A DNA stretch of 64,000 bases from Astragalus membranaceus (taxonomy: Eukaryota; Streptophyta; Magnoliopsida; Fabales; Fabaceae). Each line of letters begins with the position of its first letter. Position 1 is the stretch's first letter. A program made the position numbers and the translations under genes. The notes below the pieces were generated by a model. That model made no database searches and was not told the DNA's origin. It saw nothing but the letters and a program-made list of their open reading frames with translations. Positions 31,891-41,832 of the stretch are shown here, one piece after another. The stretch is taken from contig CM076847.1 in the NCBI GenBank assembly GCA_039519185.1, positions 20,519,251 through 20,583,250 on the forward strand, in the 5' to 3' direction.

Positions 31891-34877
31891 TTTTTACTAA
31901 AAATAAAATAAAAAACAATAAGAAAACACAAATAAAAAGAAAAACAAGATTAAGACAATAATTTTGTCATGAACGAATGTGATGTCTAAGCACTTCAAAA
32001 GACATAGGTGTGCCTTCTGAGCCCTGAGAAGACACTGCTAAATTCCTTCTAGATTAGATGGAGCCTTGACAATGTGCAACATGCCTTTGATGAAATTAAA
32101 GCTTCCTTCTAAAAGAGGTTTTGTAAAAATATCAGCCATTCTTTCTCTTGAACATGATTTCTACTAAAATGATGTTTTATATCTATGTTCTTCGATCTAG
32201 ACCGTTGAATAGGGTTTTTGGACAGATTGATGGCACTAGTATTGTCACAAAAGATACGAATACCTGAGTAGTTTAGAGAGAGTCCTCAAGTTGATTTCTA
32301 ATCCACAAGATTTGTGAGCAGCAGCTTGATGCAGCCACATATTCAGCTTTTGTTGTGGATAAGGCTATTGTACTTTGCTTTCTGTAACCCCAAGATTCTC
32401 CAAGAATTTGACATGATCCAATTGTGCTCTTTCTTTCAATTTTGTCACCAGCATAGTCAGCATCAAAGAATCCAACAATGAGTGTTCTTTCTATACCATA
32501 GACAAACGTTAGGAGTACTAACAAGATATATATTCTTTTGACTACTGTGAAATGAGATTCCTTAGGAGCATATTGAAATCTAGCACATAGACCTATTGAG
32601 AAGACTATATTTGGTCTATTTGCTATGAGATACAATAGAGACCCTATCATACCACTATATTTCTTCTCAAATAGAGGTGTGCCTTCTTCACCTTTCTCAA
32701 GACAGGAGGAAGGGTGCATAGGTGTAGCCATAGCTTTGGCTTCACTCATATTATATATTCTAAGGAGATCTCTGGCATATTTATTTTGGGAAATAAATAT
32801 GTGTTTCTCCAATTGTTAAATTTGCAGACCAAGAAAGTATCTTAGTTCCCCCATTAAACTCTTTTCAAATTCACTCTTCATAAATTTTCCAAAATCATTG
32901 CAAAGTTTTTTGATTGGTTGCCCTAAAGATGATATCATCAACGTAGATTTGAGCAATCAAAAGTTCATCAATGTGGATTTTTCTGAAGAGTGTAACACCA
33001 ATTTTGCTTCTTGAGAAACCATTTTGCTTCTTAAGCCCATATAGAGCGTTAGTTAGTTTAAAAATATGATTTGGTTTCTTTTGATAAGTAAACCGTGGAG
33101 GTTGGTGTAAAGGATTCTAATCTAGCAACAAGTGCAAAAGATTCAACATAATCAATACCTTCTTCTTGATTATATCCTTCAGCTACCAGCCTTGCTTTGT
33201 TTCTAACCACCTTACCACTTTCATCCATTTTGTTTTTGAATACCCATCTTTTTCCAATTATAGATTGATGTTTAGGAGAAGGGACCAGATTCCATACCTC
33301 ATTTTTCCTCAAATTGAGCAAGTTCCTCATGCATAGCTTCAACCTAAGACTCATCAACTATTGCTTCATTGATGTTTTTGGGTTCTATTTCTGAAACGAA
33401 AGCACTTTGAGATGATTTTATAAATGAGCCTCTAGTTCTGATTGGTTTTGATGTTTCACCCAAGATTTTCTCTTGTGGGTGATCTACCACCATTTTTCAA
33501 TTCCTAGGAAACTCAAACTTGTGGAGATTGGACTTGGGGATCTTTTTGATGTTTAGAAGATTGAGAAGTATAACTTATTTCTTGCTTCTCAGTATTCACC
33601 TCTTCTTTGTCTTTTTCTTTTTTTGTCTCATCATCATCTTTATTATATGCATGGTTAGCTTCAAGAAACATAACATGCATGCTTTCTTCCATAACTTTAG
33701 TTCTAATATTATAAACCCTATAAGCTTTAGATTATGAAGAATAACCAAGAAATATAACAGAATAAGATTTGGCATCAAATTTTCCTAAGTTATCTTTGTT
33801 GTTCAAAACGTAGCAATCACAACCAAAGACAAGAAAATAAGATATGATTGGTTTCTTTTGTTTCCAAAGTTCATATGGGGTTTTTTCTAAGATTTTCTAA
33901 TTGTAACTCTGTTCAGAATATAACATGCAGTGTTAAATGCTTCTGCCCAAAAATATTTTTCAACTTTAGAGTCATTTAGCATCATTCTAGCCATCTCTTG
34001 CAGAGTTCTATTTTTTCTTTCCACTACTCCATTCTGTTGTGAAGTCCTTGGACAAGAGAAATTACGTGACACACCATTTTCATCAAAGAATTCTTTGAAG
34101 GAAGAATTTTCAAATTCTCCTCCATGGTCAATTCTAACTGCAATGATGTTACAACCAGCTTCATTCTGAACCATTTTAAGAAAATATTTTAAACTCAATG
34201 AAAGTATCTTTGATTTTCGAAAACAACACCCATGTGTACCAATCATCAACAATCATAAAATCATATCTCTTTCGACCTAGACTTGCATGCTTTGTTGGGC
34301 CAAACAAAAATTCATTTGGAGAAATTCCAAAGGCCTATGAGTAGATATCATGTTTAGAATTTTGAAAGATGATTTTTTACATGTTTCCCCCGGATACATG
34401 CTTCAAATGATTTATCTTTCTCATACTTGATCTTTGGAAGCCCTCTTACTAGGTCTAACTTAGATAATTTTGAAATTGTTCTCATACTTACATGACCAAA
34501 TCTTCTATGTCATGTCCATTTATCATCTTCTTTTGAAATAAGAGAAGTTTCATCAGGCAAATCATGAAGATATACACTCTATAGATTATTTGTCCCAGGA
34601 CCTTCAAAAACTGTTTTTCTTGAACCTAAACTATTTATCTTGCATACATCATTTCTAAAGTTCACTTCATTTCCACCATCACAAAATTGACTAACCATAA
34701 GTAGATTGTGTTTCAAACCTTCAACAGATTGAACATTTTGAATCTGAGCGGAGTTTATTTTACCTATTGTGCCTATACCTTTGATCCAGCCTTTGTCATC
34801 ATTACCAAACATGACAAGGCCTCCATCAAAGCTCTTCATGGAGAGAAACCTATCTTTCTCCCCAGTCACGTGCCTTG
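31891..34877 (-). pseudogene. pol: SIRE-like Ty1/copia pol: protease end, integrase, RT and RNase H
   Basis: Read on the minus strand from 34877: HVTGEKDRF after the protease motif, the pre-integrase region (NLLMVSQFCDGG), integrase core (33887-34252: RIDHGGEFENSSFKEFF and QQNGVVERKNRTLQEMA), then RT (33058-33357: [36 protein letters not shown]), the active site YVDDIIF near 32935, and the C-terminal RT/RNase H (32273-32812: MATPMHPSSCLEK, YLIANRPNIVFSIG, GSCQILGESWGYRKQ, STTKAEYVAASSC). The final relic (near 32090-32170) reads like MADIFTKPL. Stops and shifts separate these frames, so the element is dead. The motif set fits the SIRE/Maximus lineage. No clear 3' LTR is left next to it. Confidence 0.88.
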
Positions 34878-36618
34878 TGTAACACCCCGATTTTCATGCA
34901 TTGTGTTTTTGTTACTATGTGTTTGTTTTATGAATTATTTGTATTTGATAAAATTTAATTATTTCAATTTATTGTGTGTTTGAGTTATTAAAACTACTTG
35001 AAATGACATTTAAATGAATTTGGGCTTTTAAAATGAATTAAAATGGATTTTTGAACTTTTATACGCGTACACCCCCTCTTTTCCAGCTAAATGCACCCTT
35101 CCATTAACTGCACCCCTCCAGTCCAGCGCACCTACTTGGACCTGACACGACCCATGACACGAACCAACACAGCCACTCCCTCCCTCTCGTTTTTCTTCAT
35201 CAAGCAGCGGCCACACTCCAAAACTCAACTCCCTACTCGAAATTCACTTCTGGTTTCGATTATGGCCTCTATTTCACGGTTTGCTCTGTCGCTCACCACC
35301 AGAAAGTCGAGCCCAACAACCACCATGAAGCCTCGACAACCAAACCAGAAAAACCTCAACCACGAGACACTATCGAAGCTCCTCCTTTCGAATTCCTGTC
35401 CATTTTTGCAAACCAATTGCTGTCACCACAATTAGTTGCACACAATATCATTGTCAACACCACCACGACGCCCTTGGCCAGAATTGCACTGGAGTTCCTT
35501 CCTCTTCCATGAATACCAGTTCGTTTTCTCTGTTCAAGCCCTGTGCGCGTTTCTTCTCCTTCACGAACCAGTCCTGTATTCGCGTTTTTGGTACTGTAAG
35601 GACCTTTGAGGCGTGATTCTGGTGTGTACCTTTTGAATAGGTACTTTTCTTGGGAAAACACAATCAATTAACTAAACGAATATATTTCTATTATTCTCCT
35701 TTTTCGATAACTAATTAAGTGTTAGCGTCATTTAATTGCATGTGTTCGAGTCAACGATAATGCTATCAAAACTAGATAACGCTCGAGAATCTGTGACGTT
35801 CTTTTGTTGTGCAAAAGGAATTATTGAAATTGGATATCAGGTACGGGGGGAGGGTTTCTATTCTATATGGGGAATATGGGATAGAACTAAAATAGTATCG
35901 ATTGCTGCTACTCCTATTTTACTGTATTTGTTTATTTACTTATTTAATTATTAATTATTACTTATTCGATTTATTCAATTTGGATGACTGTAAATGATTT
36001 GAATGTCTGCAAATTATTTGATTTGGATGACCGTAAGATGACTGTAATTTAATGGTCTGGATGACTGTAATTTAATGAATTGGATGACTATTACTATTAT
36101 GCCGAGTTTAGAAAATTAATCTAGTATGCTTAGTCAATTGTGTGCTAAATGATGTCCGTTAATTAACACGTGAGGAACGAAGAGTCGTAGACAGGTGACC
36201 GTAGAATTAAGTTGCTAGTGGAGATGAATTTAGAGTAAGAACGGAGTAGCTATAAGAATTAATGCTACGGATCCCCTAGTAGCTTGTAGTATGATACGAT
36301 GCGTTGATGTTACTCCTTTTGTATTTTTTTTATTGTATTAAAGGTAAATTGCTCTGATCATGTGACATCGGGATTTGGGTTGTATTTTGAATATTATATT
36401 TCAGATCATTTTTGTTACCGTATTAAAAGAAACATTTTATCACTCCTATCTTTAATATTATTATAAATCAGCGTTGATATATGGTTTAAGGAATTCGGTG
36501 ACATCTTTTACTTGCGAAAAGTATTTCAGAATAAGAATTGCTAGTTTTATTTGAAAAACAATTTTACTCATTTTTGTACTTTTCACTTATAATTACTTTT
36601 GGGGTAAAGTGTGTCACA
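34878..36618 (+). repeat. Solo LTR (gypsy type) inside the copia element
   Basis: It begins TGTAACACCCCGATTTT and ends AGTGTGTCACA. CCTTG stands on both sides (34873-34877 and 36619-36623). It contains no internal domain, so it is a solo LTR left by recombination between two LTRs. ORFs inside (for example 35091-35435) have no known domain. Near 35985-36090 it carries GATGACTGTAA-type repeats. Confidence 0.93.
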
Positions 36619-37266
36619 CCTTGAGCATCCATTGTCTAAGAACCAAAACTTTTTCCTTAATGCTAAGAGGCACTCCTGCAATTGTAATTAACAAAGATTT
36701 AGGTACCCATTGTCTTTTGGGTCCTTGATGGTTAGTGTGATTCTAAAATCTGCCTTTGTGCTTCTTATAACAGTTTGAAACTAATGTCCAGCCTGTTTGC
36801 AATATGAGCATTTTGATTTTGGTTTTCTATGATTCACAGAAGACTTTTTCTTGTAAACCTCTGCCTTCTCAAATGTAGTGGTACACATTTGAGCAGACTC
36901 AAGTTTTTGTGCACATACAAGCAACTCATGTGTCAAATCCCTCACTTGCTCTTTTAAGTTTTCACAAATAAGTTCCAAATTAGGATCTATTGACATCTAA
37001 TTTCATGTTCAAAGGCTTGTGTTGCACAGAAAGTTTGAAATGAGATTGCTGTAATGTGTGAATGTTTTTAGACTTCTTTCATTTTGAGCTTTAAGCTCCT
37101 CATTTTTACTTTTTGAATCACATAGTTGTTGTTTGAAAAGCATACACTTTTGAGATAAGATAGTTCGGTAATAAAACAAACTATCAAAGAATGATTCAAT
37201 TTCTTTGTAAGTATCACATCTAGATAGTTCAGAGTCAGATACCTCATCTTGAACTGATCTATCCAT
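36619..37266 (-). pseudogene. gag: Copia gag C-terminal part and start of protease, upstream of the solo LTR
   Basis: On the minus strand: a coiled-coil-like gag segment (37009-37266), a second segment with LELICENLKEQVRDLTHELL, and a zinc-knuckle start CSYCKQAGH that is cut by a stop at 36781. Below it a frame reads WFLDNGCSR right up to the solo LTR, and HVTGEKDRF resumes on the other side. The protease motif D-N/S-G-C-S-R-H is therefore split exactly at the target duplication. Most of the gag N-terminus is missing. Confidence 0.8.
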
Positions 37267-37880
37267 GAGGCATAGATTTGCAGCTTCTCCTTCTTCTCAA
37301 GAACTTCTGAGTAAGTCTATCTTCTCGTCAAACACATTCACTGAAAATCCACATCTCCGGGATCTATTTCAATGTGTTCATAGCTTAGTGTGAATTGATA
37401 TATGTATTCTTGATTAAGCTATTCTTTCCCAGTTTAGAACAAAACATATTTTGTATATAGAAGTCTTCTTGTACCTTCTAAACAATAAGAATAGGTTGTT
37501 GAATTGTCAGGGAAGAAGTCTTCTTAGAGGTTTAAGTTGCTAGAACTTGTAGAAAACTAGTGTGACAGTTTATAGAACTTTGCTGGGAAAAATATCAGTG
37601 TGTTTGGCCAGTGTTTGGCTAGTAAGCTATTTGGAAAATAGTGGAAAATCTCAATTGGTGTGAGGAGTGCATGTACCCCATGACGATTAGGGTAAACCAC
37701 TATAAATCTGTGTGTATACTATTTTCAAAGAACATTTTACAAAACACTGTAAGCAACATTTAAAATCTTCTCAACAATATATACTTTGCAAAGTCAGCAT
37801 TACATTGATTAAAGAATTTAAGTCTACAAAAGAATTTAAAATGTGTCACGATTCACCCCCACATTTCTTGTGACTTATAT
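37267..37880. other. Possible copia leader and LTR relic
   Basis: No ORF. A plus-strand stretch with CCACTATAAATCTGTGTG at about 37697 and the end ATGTGTCACGATTCACCCCC at about 37838-37857 resembles U3/U5 pieces of copia LTRs. Its orientation is opposite to the copia coding region, so it may belong to a different insertion. Confidence 0.35.
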
Positions 37881-38778
37881 TTGACTTCACTTTTGTGGTC
37901 TCTCTTGATTCCGTTGTTTAAAAACACATCCACAAGCAAAATGACCATTTGGTCAAGGCTCTCACTGAAATTGGAAAAAGAAGAGCTTGTGGAAGAATGT
38001 TGTTACAAGAAGAGCCTGCTATCAAGGAAATTTGGGCAAGAAAATATGAGTCACTGGAGCCGGAAGACTCAAGCCTCAAAAGAAATGTCCCAAAAATTGA
38101 AAGCCCATCACTTGAGCTTAAGGAGATGCCAAAGCACTTGAAATATGTCTAGTTAGGGGAAAATGACATTCTTCCAATGATCATTGCTTTTGATTTATCC
38201 AAAAGTCAAGAGCATGATCTCATTACTATCCTAAAAAGGCATAAGAGGGCTATTGGTTGTCAAATGGTTTATGTTAAAGGAATTAGCCCAACCCTTTTGT
38301 ACACACTGAATTATACTTGATGAGAATTCAAAGAATAGAATTGAAGGGCAAAGGAGGGGCTAATCCTATCATGAAGAAGGTCGTGAAAAGGGAAATCATC
38401 AAGTGGTTAGATGCTGGTATTGCCTATGGGTGAGCATGTGCAATCTATTGTAAAGAAAGGGGGTGTGACAGTAGTAGCAAATGAGAAGAAGGAATTGATT
38501 CCCGCAAGAACTGTGACTGATTGGAGGATATGTATGGATTATAGGAAACTCAACAAACCTACAAAGATGGATCATTTCCCCTTACAACTCACTGACCAAA
38601 TGCTAGATACGTTAGCTAGCAAGGAATTCTCTTACTTTTTTGATAGTTACTCTGCTATAACAAAATTGCACGATGGTACCTTTTACATGCCCCTATGATA
38701 ACTTTGCCCATATGGTACTTTTGCTTTTAGGAGGATGTCATTTAGGTTATGTAATGCTCCAACAACCTTTTAGAGATG
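37881..38778 (+). pseudogene. Athila-like gypsy remnant, RT N-terminal half
   Basis: Frames on the plus strand give ELKEMPKHLKYV followed by LGENDILPMIIAF, then after shifts KKGGVTVVANEKKELIPARTVTDWRICMDYRKLN (38411-38698 frame), a KMDHFPL segment and LASKEFSYFFDSY. This is the protease/RT linker and RT fingers typical of Athila-type elements. Several stops and shifts are present, and the active site and everything after are gone. Confidence 0.8.
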
Positions 38779-39400
38779 AATGATGTCACGTGCCCACCAG
38801 CTTCCGCTTGGTTCGTCCCCGAACCACACCGTACTGAGAGAGGTCTGCTTTCAGAACTGTCAACTGCCCCCACAAACCAACACGTGTCTTTCCAGCATGT
38901 GTTGTCCTCACTTGCATGCTTTCCTGGAAACATCCCAGAAGGTCACCCATCCCACTACTACTCCAAGTCAAGCGAAGGGCTCCCGAAAAGAAGATGCATC
39001 TTGTTGGTATAGGTAGTCCAAATCAATTCTTTTAAGCCTTCCTTCAACTGTACAGTCCCATACCTGCACAGCCTCAGGATCCCTCTCATTTCGGTGCATA
39101 TTCGGTTCATTCACGTGTCCCTTCTTCGCCTAGAAGCTGCCAAGAGCCGCTTTTTGCCGTGCCAACTTTTTGGGCACCGACAATCACTCCCCGCCCTCGC
39201 CAGCATGGATGTCACGTGCTGGTATCAAAGCCAGGTTTCGATCCTGGGACCTGTGGCCCACCAGATATCCGCTGCACTGTGAAACCAGCCTCACGCAGTG
39301 CCCTCCGGTCTAGAACAACGAGGCCCATGCCTACTACGCCACAAGCCCCATTATTCAACTCTCGACTTGGAACGGACAGGCCAGCATAGAGTGGATGCAA
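38779..39400. mobile_element. Cassandra-like TRIM fragment with a 5S rRNA-like block
   Basis: Read on the minus strand, about 38895-38985 carries GAGTAGTAGTGGGATGGGTG, continuing ACCTTCTGGGA. This closely matches the 3' half of plant 5S rRNA, including its conserved GGATGGGTGACC. LTRs with a 5S block are the established mark of Cassandra TRIMs. On the plus strand CTGGTATCAAAGCCAGG (39219-39235) looks like a tRNA-Met primer-binding site. The word GATGTCACGTGC occurs at 38782-38793 and 39209-39220. No coding capacity. I cannot define both LTR ends. Confidence 0.6.
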
Positions 39401-40520
39401 AATTCATTAGATATCGTGGAGTTTGTTTCTCAATGTTTAACCGGCCCACTGGTTAAGATCGATCATCAAAAGCCATCAGGTCAACTACAACCTTTCAGTA
39501 TTCCCTAGTGGAAATGGGAAAGCGTTTAAATGGATTTCGTGATGGGTTGTGGTTTAGCAAGGGATAGTCATGATTCCATCTGGGTTGTGGTTGACAGATT
39601 GACGAAATCTGCCCATTTCATTCTTGTTCGTTCCAATTATAAGACATTCAGGTTAGCAGAAGAATATCGTCTGACTCCATGGGATTCCTGTGAGTAGTAT
39701 TAGACGGAGAACCAAAGTTCACATCTCGTTTTTGGAGAACCTTGCATATGGCTTTGAGTTCACAACATCAGCACAACATATCTTCCTCGACCGACGGTCG
39801 GACTGAGAGAACCATTCATACTTGTGTTTTAGACAGTGGTGGTAGATGGGAAGACATGATTCAGACTTGTGTTTTAGACAGTGGTGGTAGATGAGAGGAT
39901 CATCTTCTACTATTGGAATTTGCATACAACAACAGTTATCATTCTAGCACCGGCATGGCTCCGTAGGAATCACTATATGGGCGCAAATGTCGAACACCCT
40001 TATGTTGGTGGGATATTGGTGAGAAACGGTTGATCGGACCAGATTTACCAAGGGAGACAACAGAAAAGATCAGGCGGATTCGGGAAAGAATCAGGACAAC
40101 TCAGAGTAGACAGAAAAGTTATGCAGATAAGAGGTGAAAGGTTACACCGTCTTTGGGTGTGAGTCGTGCACTTCGCACTAAGAAGCTCAATCCTCGTTTT
40201 ATCGTCCCTTTCCAAATTTTGGAACAGATCAGATCTGTTGCCTATCGGCTAGCTCTTCCACCATCATTAGCAAATCTCCATAACGTGTTTCACGTGTCTA
40301 AGCTCAGAAAGTACATTCATGATCCCATTCAGCCATTAGATTTTGAGACGGTGGATCTACATCCAGTCCTCACCTTTCAACCTTATCTGATTCGGATATT
40401 AGATTATCAGTTCAGAAAGCTCATATCAAAGACCATTCTGATGGTCAAAGTCCTTTAGGACGAGGAATCACCCGAGGAGGCTACTTGGGAGTTAGAGGAG
40501 GATATGCGCTCACACTATCC
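39401..40520 (+). pseudogene. int: Tekay-like chromovirus remnant, integrase to C-terminus
   Basis: Broken plus-strand frames give VEFVSQCLT and LVKIDHQKPSG, IWVVVDRLTKSAHFI (integrase core start), relics of the rest of the core, then an open stretch 40153-40458 with LRTKKLNPRFIVPFQILE, VAYRLALPPSLANLHNVFHV and SKLRKYIHDP. A final relic (about 40460-40530) matches the end of the chromodomain region. The arrangement is that of Tekay/Del chromoviruses. Many stops; dead. Confidence 0.82.
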
Positions 40521-40727
40521 ATACCTGTTCTCATAAGGTAAGTTTGACCAATTTCGGGGACAAAATTTTTCAAATTGGTGTGGTGTAATGTTACACCCTC
40601 AGTTTTCTGTTATCAGTTTATCAGTTACCCAAATGTCAGTTAAGCGTCAGTTTAATTCTTAAGTATCAGTTTATTTGATTGGCGTGCTTTAAGTAAATAA
40701 TAAGTAAGATCACTAGTTAAGTTATTG

Positions 40728-40730
<3 letters not shown>
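40521..40730 (+). repeat. Start of the 3' LTR of the Tekay remnant
   Basis: After a TTTCGGGGACAAAATTT segment (the usual end of the internal region) an LTR-like start TGTAATGTTACACCC lies at about 40584. The LTR is cut at the (TA)n tract, where the pararetroviral DNA begins. Confidence 0.55.

Positions 40731-40794
<64 letters not shown>
40731..40794. repeat. (TA)n microsatellite at the edge of the pararetroviral DNA
   Basis: A pure run of 32 TA units that directly joins the first viral base at 40795. Confidence 0.97.
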
Positions 40795-40796
<2 letters not shown>

Positions 40797-41790
40797 TACC
40801 AAGAGGGGATCGGAATCAGAAGAAGATTAAATTTAAAGAGACAGAGGGGAAGTAGGTAGCATGCGGAATGCTAAACTGGAAATAAATTGAAGTGCAGAAT
40901 CAAAATAACATAAATAAGTTAGGAGGCAAAGCCTTCCATATAAGATAGTAAACTGTCTATGAGTTACAGAGATTGAAGATTGAAGTAGATCTTACAAGAT
41001 TGCAGAAGAGATTGAAGAAGAAGAGAAGAGAGCTTACAAGTGCTCTGCCTTCTTACTAGAACTAGAGAGAGAATTGTAATTGGGGAGTGGGAGAAGCGTA
41101 AGATGAAGCGTGACCTCTAACATAAGCCTAAGAACGTATATATAGATTGAAAATGAAATAGTAACCGGTTACTAACCAGAAGGAACAGTAAAGGACTACT
41201 GTTTAGAATCCAATGACTGTTGACTTGGACTGTGCACTTAGGTGACCTGTACTGTGCACTTGAGTCTTGATTTGATGACCGGTACTATGCACTTGAATAG
41301 TGGACAGGGAACCGGTACTGTTTGGTATCCAAGGTTTGAACCTGTGGAGTCTTGAAAGGTGGCAGGAGGTGGGAACCACGTGTCTACCATGATTGATGCC
41401 TTTTGCCAGGTGGCAAGGAAAGCAGGGGTAAAACCAGATTCCTTTTGACTGCTTGTGATGATATGAACTAGGTGGGGACAAAAGCAGAGATGCTCATTGT
41501 CTGCTATGATTGCTGTCTTTGACTAGGAGGCCAAGAAGACAAGAAACAATAATTGGTTAGGTAAAATAATAGTAATATTTGGATAGTTTTTCATGTCATC
41601 ATTGACACTACAATCACCGTATCCAAGGGTGGTTGAACAGTTTTTCATGCCACTGCTGGCACTACAATCATCGTGTTCAAGGGTGGTTGAACAGTTTTTC
41701 ATGCCACTGCTGGCACTACACTCACCGTGTTCAAGGGTGGTTGAACAGTTTTTCCCACCAAGGGTGGTACAGTTGTCTTGTTCAAGGACA
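40795..41790 (-). repeat. Terminal common region of piece A
   Basis: From 40795 to about 41125 it is nearly identical to 49693 to about 50025 at the end of piece B, with only a few differences. Between about 41125 and 41790 similarity to about 50025-50650 is partial. It includes on the minus strand a TATA box (41137-41144), a CT-rich leader, and the final TTGGTATC, which is the start of the primer site. On the plus strand 41590-41775 holds about four copies of a 51-bp unit around CAGTTTTTCATGCCACTGCTGG. A similar array lies at 50430-50640. Confidence 0.82.
41137..41144 (-). promoter_or_regulatory. TATA box for pregenomic RNA, piece A end
   Basis: TATATATA on the minus strand, in the context TCTATATATACG, lies about 340 bp upstream of the position of the primer site. 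In piece B the box is TATAAATA at 50035-50042. Position and conservation suggest the promoter of the full-length transcript. Confidence 0.6.
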
Positions 41791-41832
41791 GACTTCTGAG
41801 AAGATTGATTTAATAAAGTTTTCTGAAGATCT

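Noticed and set aside
35091..35435. 114-codon ORF in the solo LTR at 34878
   Set aside because: The LTR is non-coding by structure, and the frame has no recognisable domain and is not supported elsewhere.
38895..38985. Genuine 5S rRNA gene
   Set aside because: Only the 3' half is 5S-like, with mismatches. It lies in a TRIM-like context.
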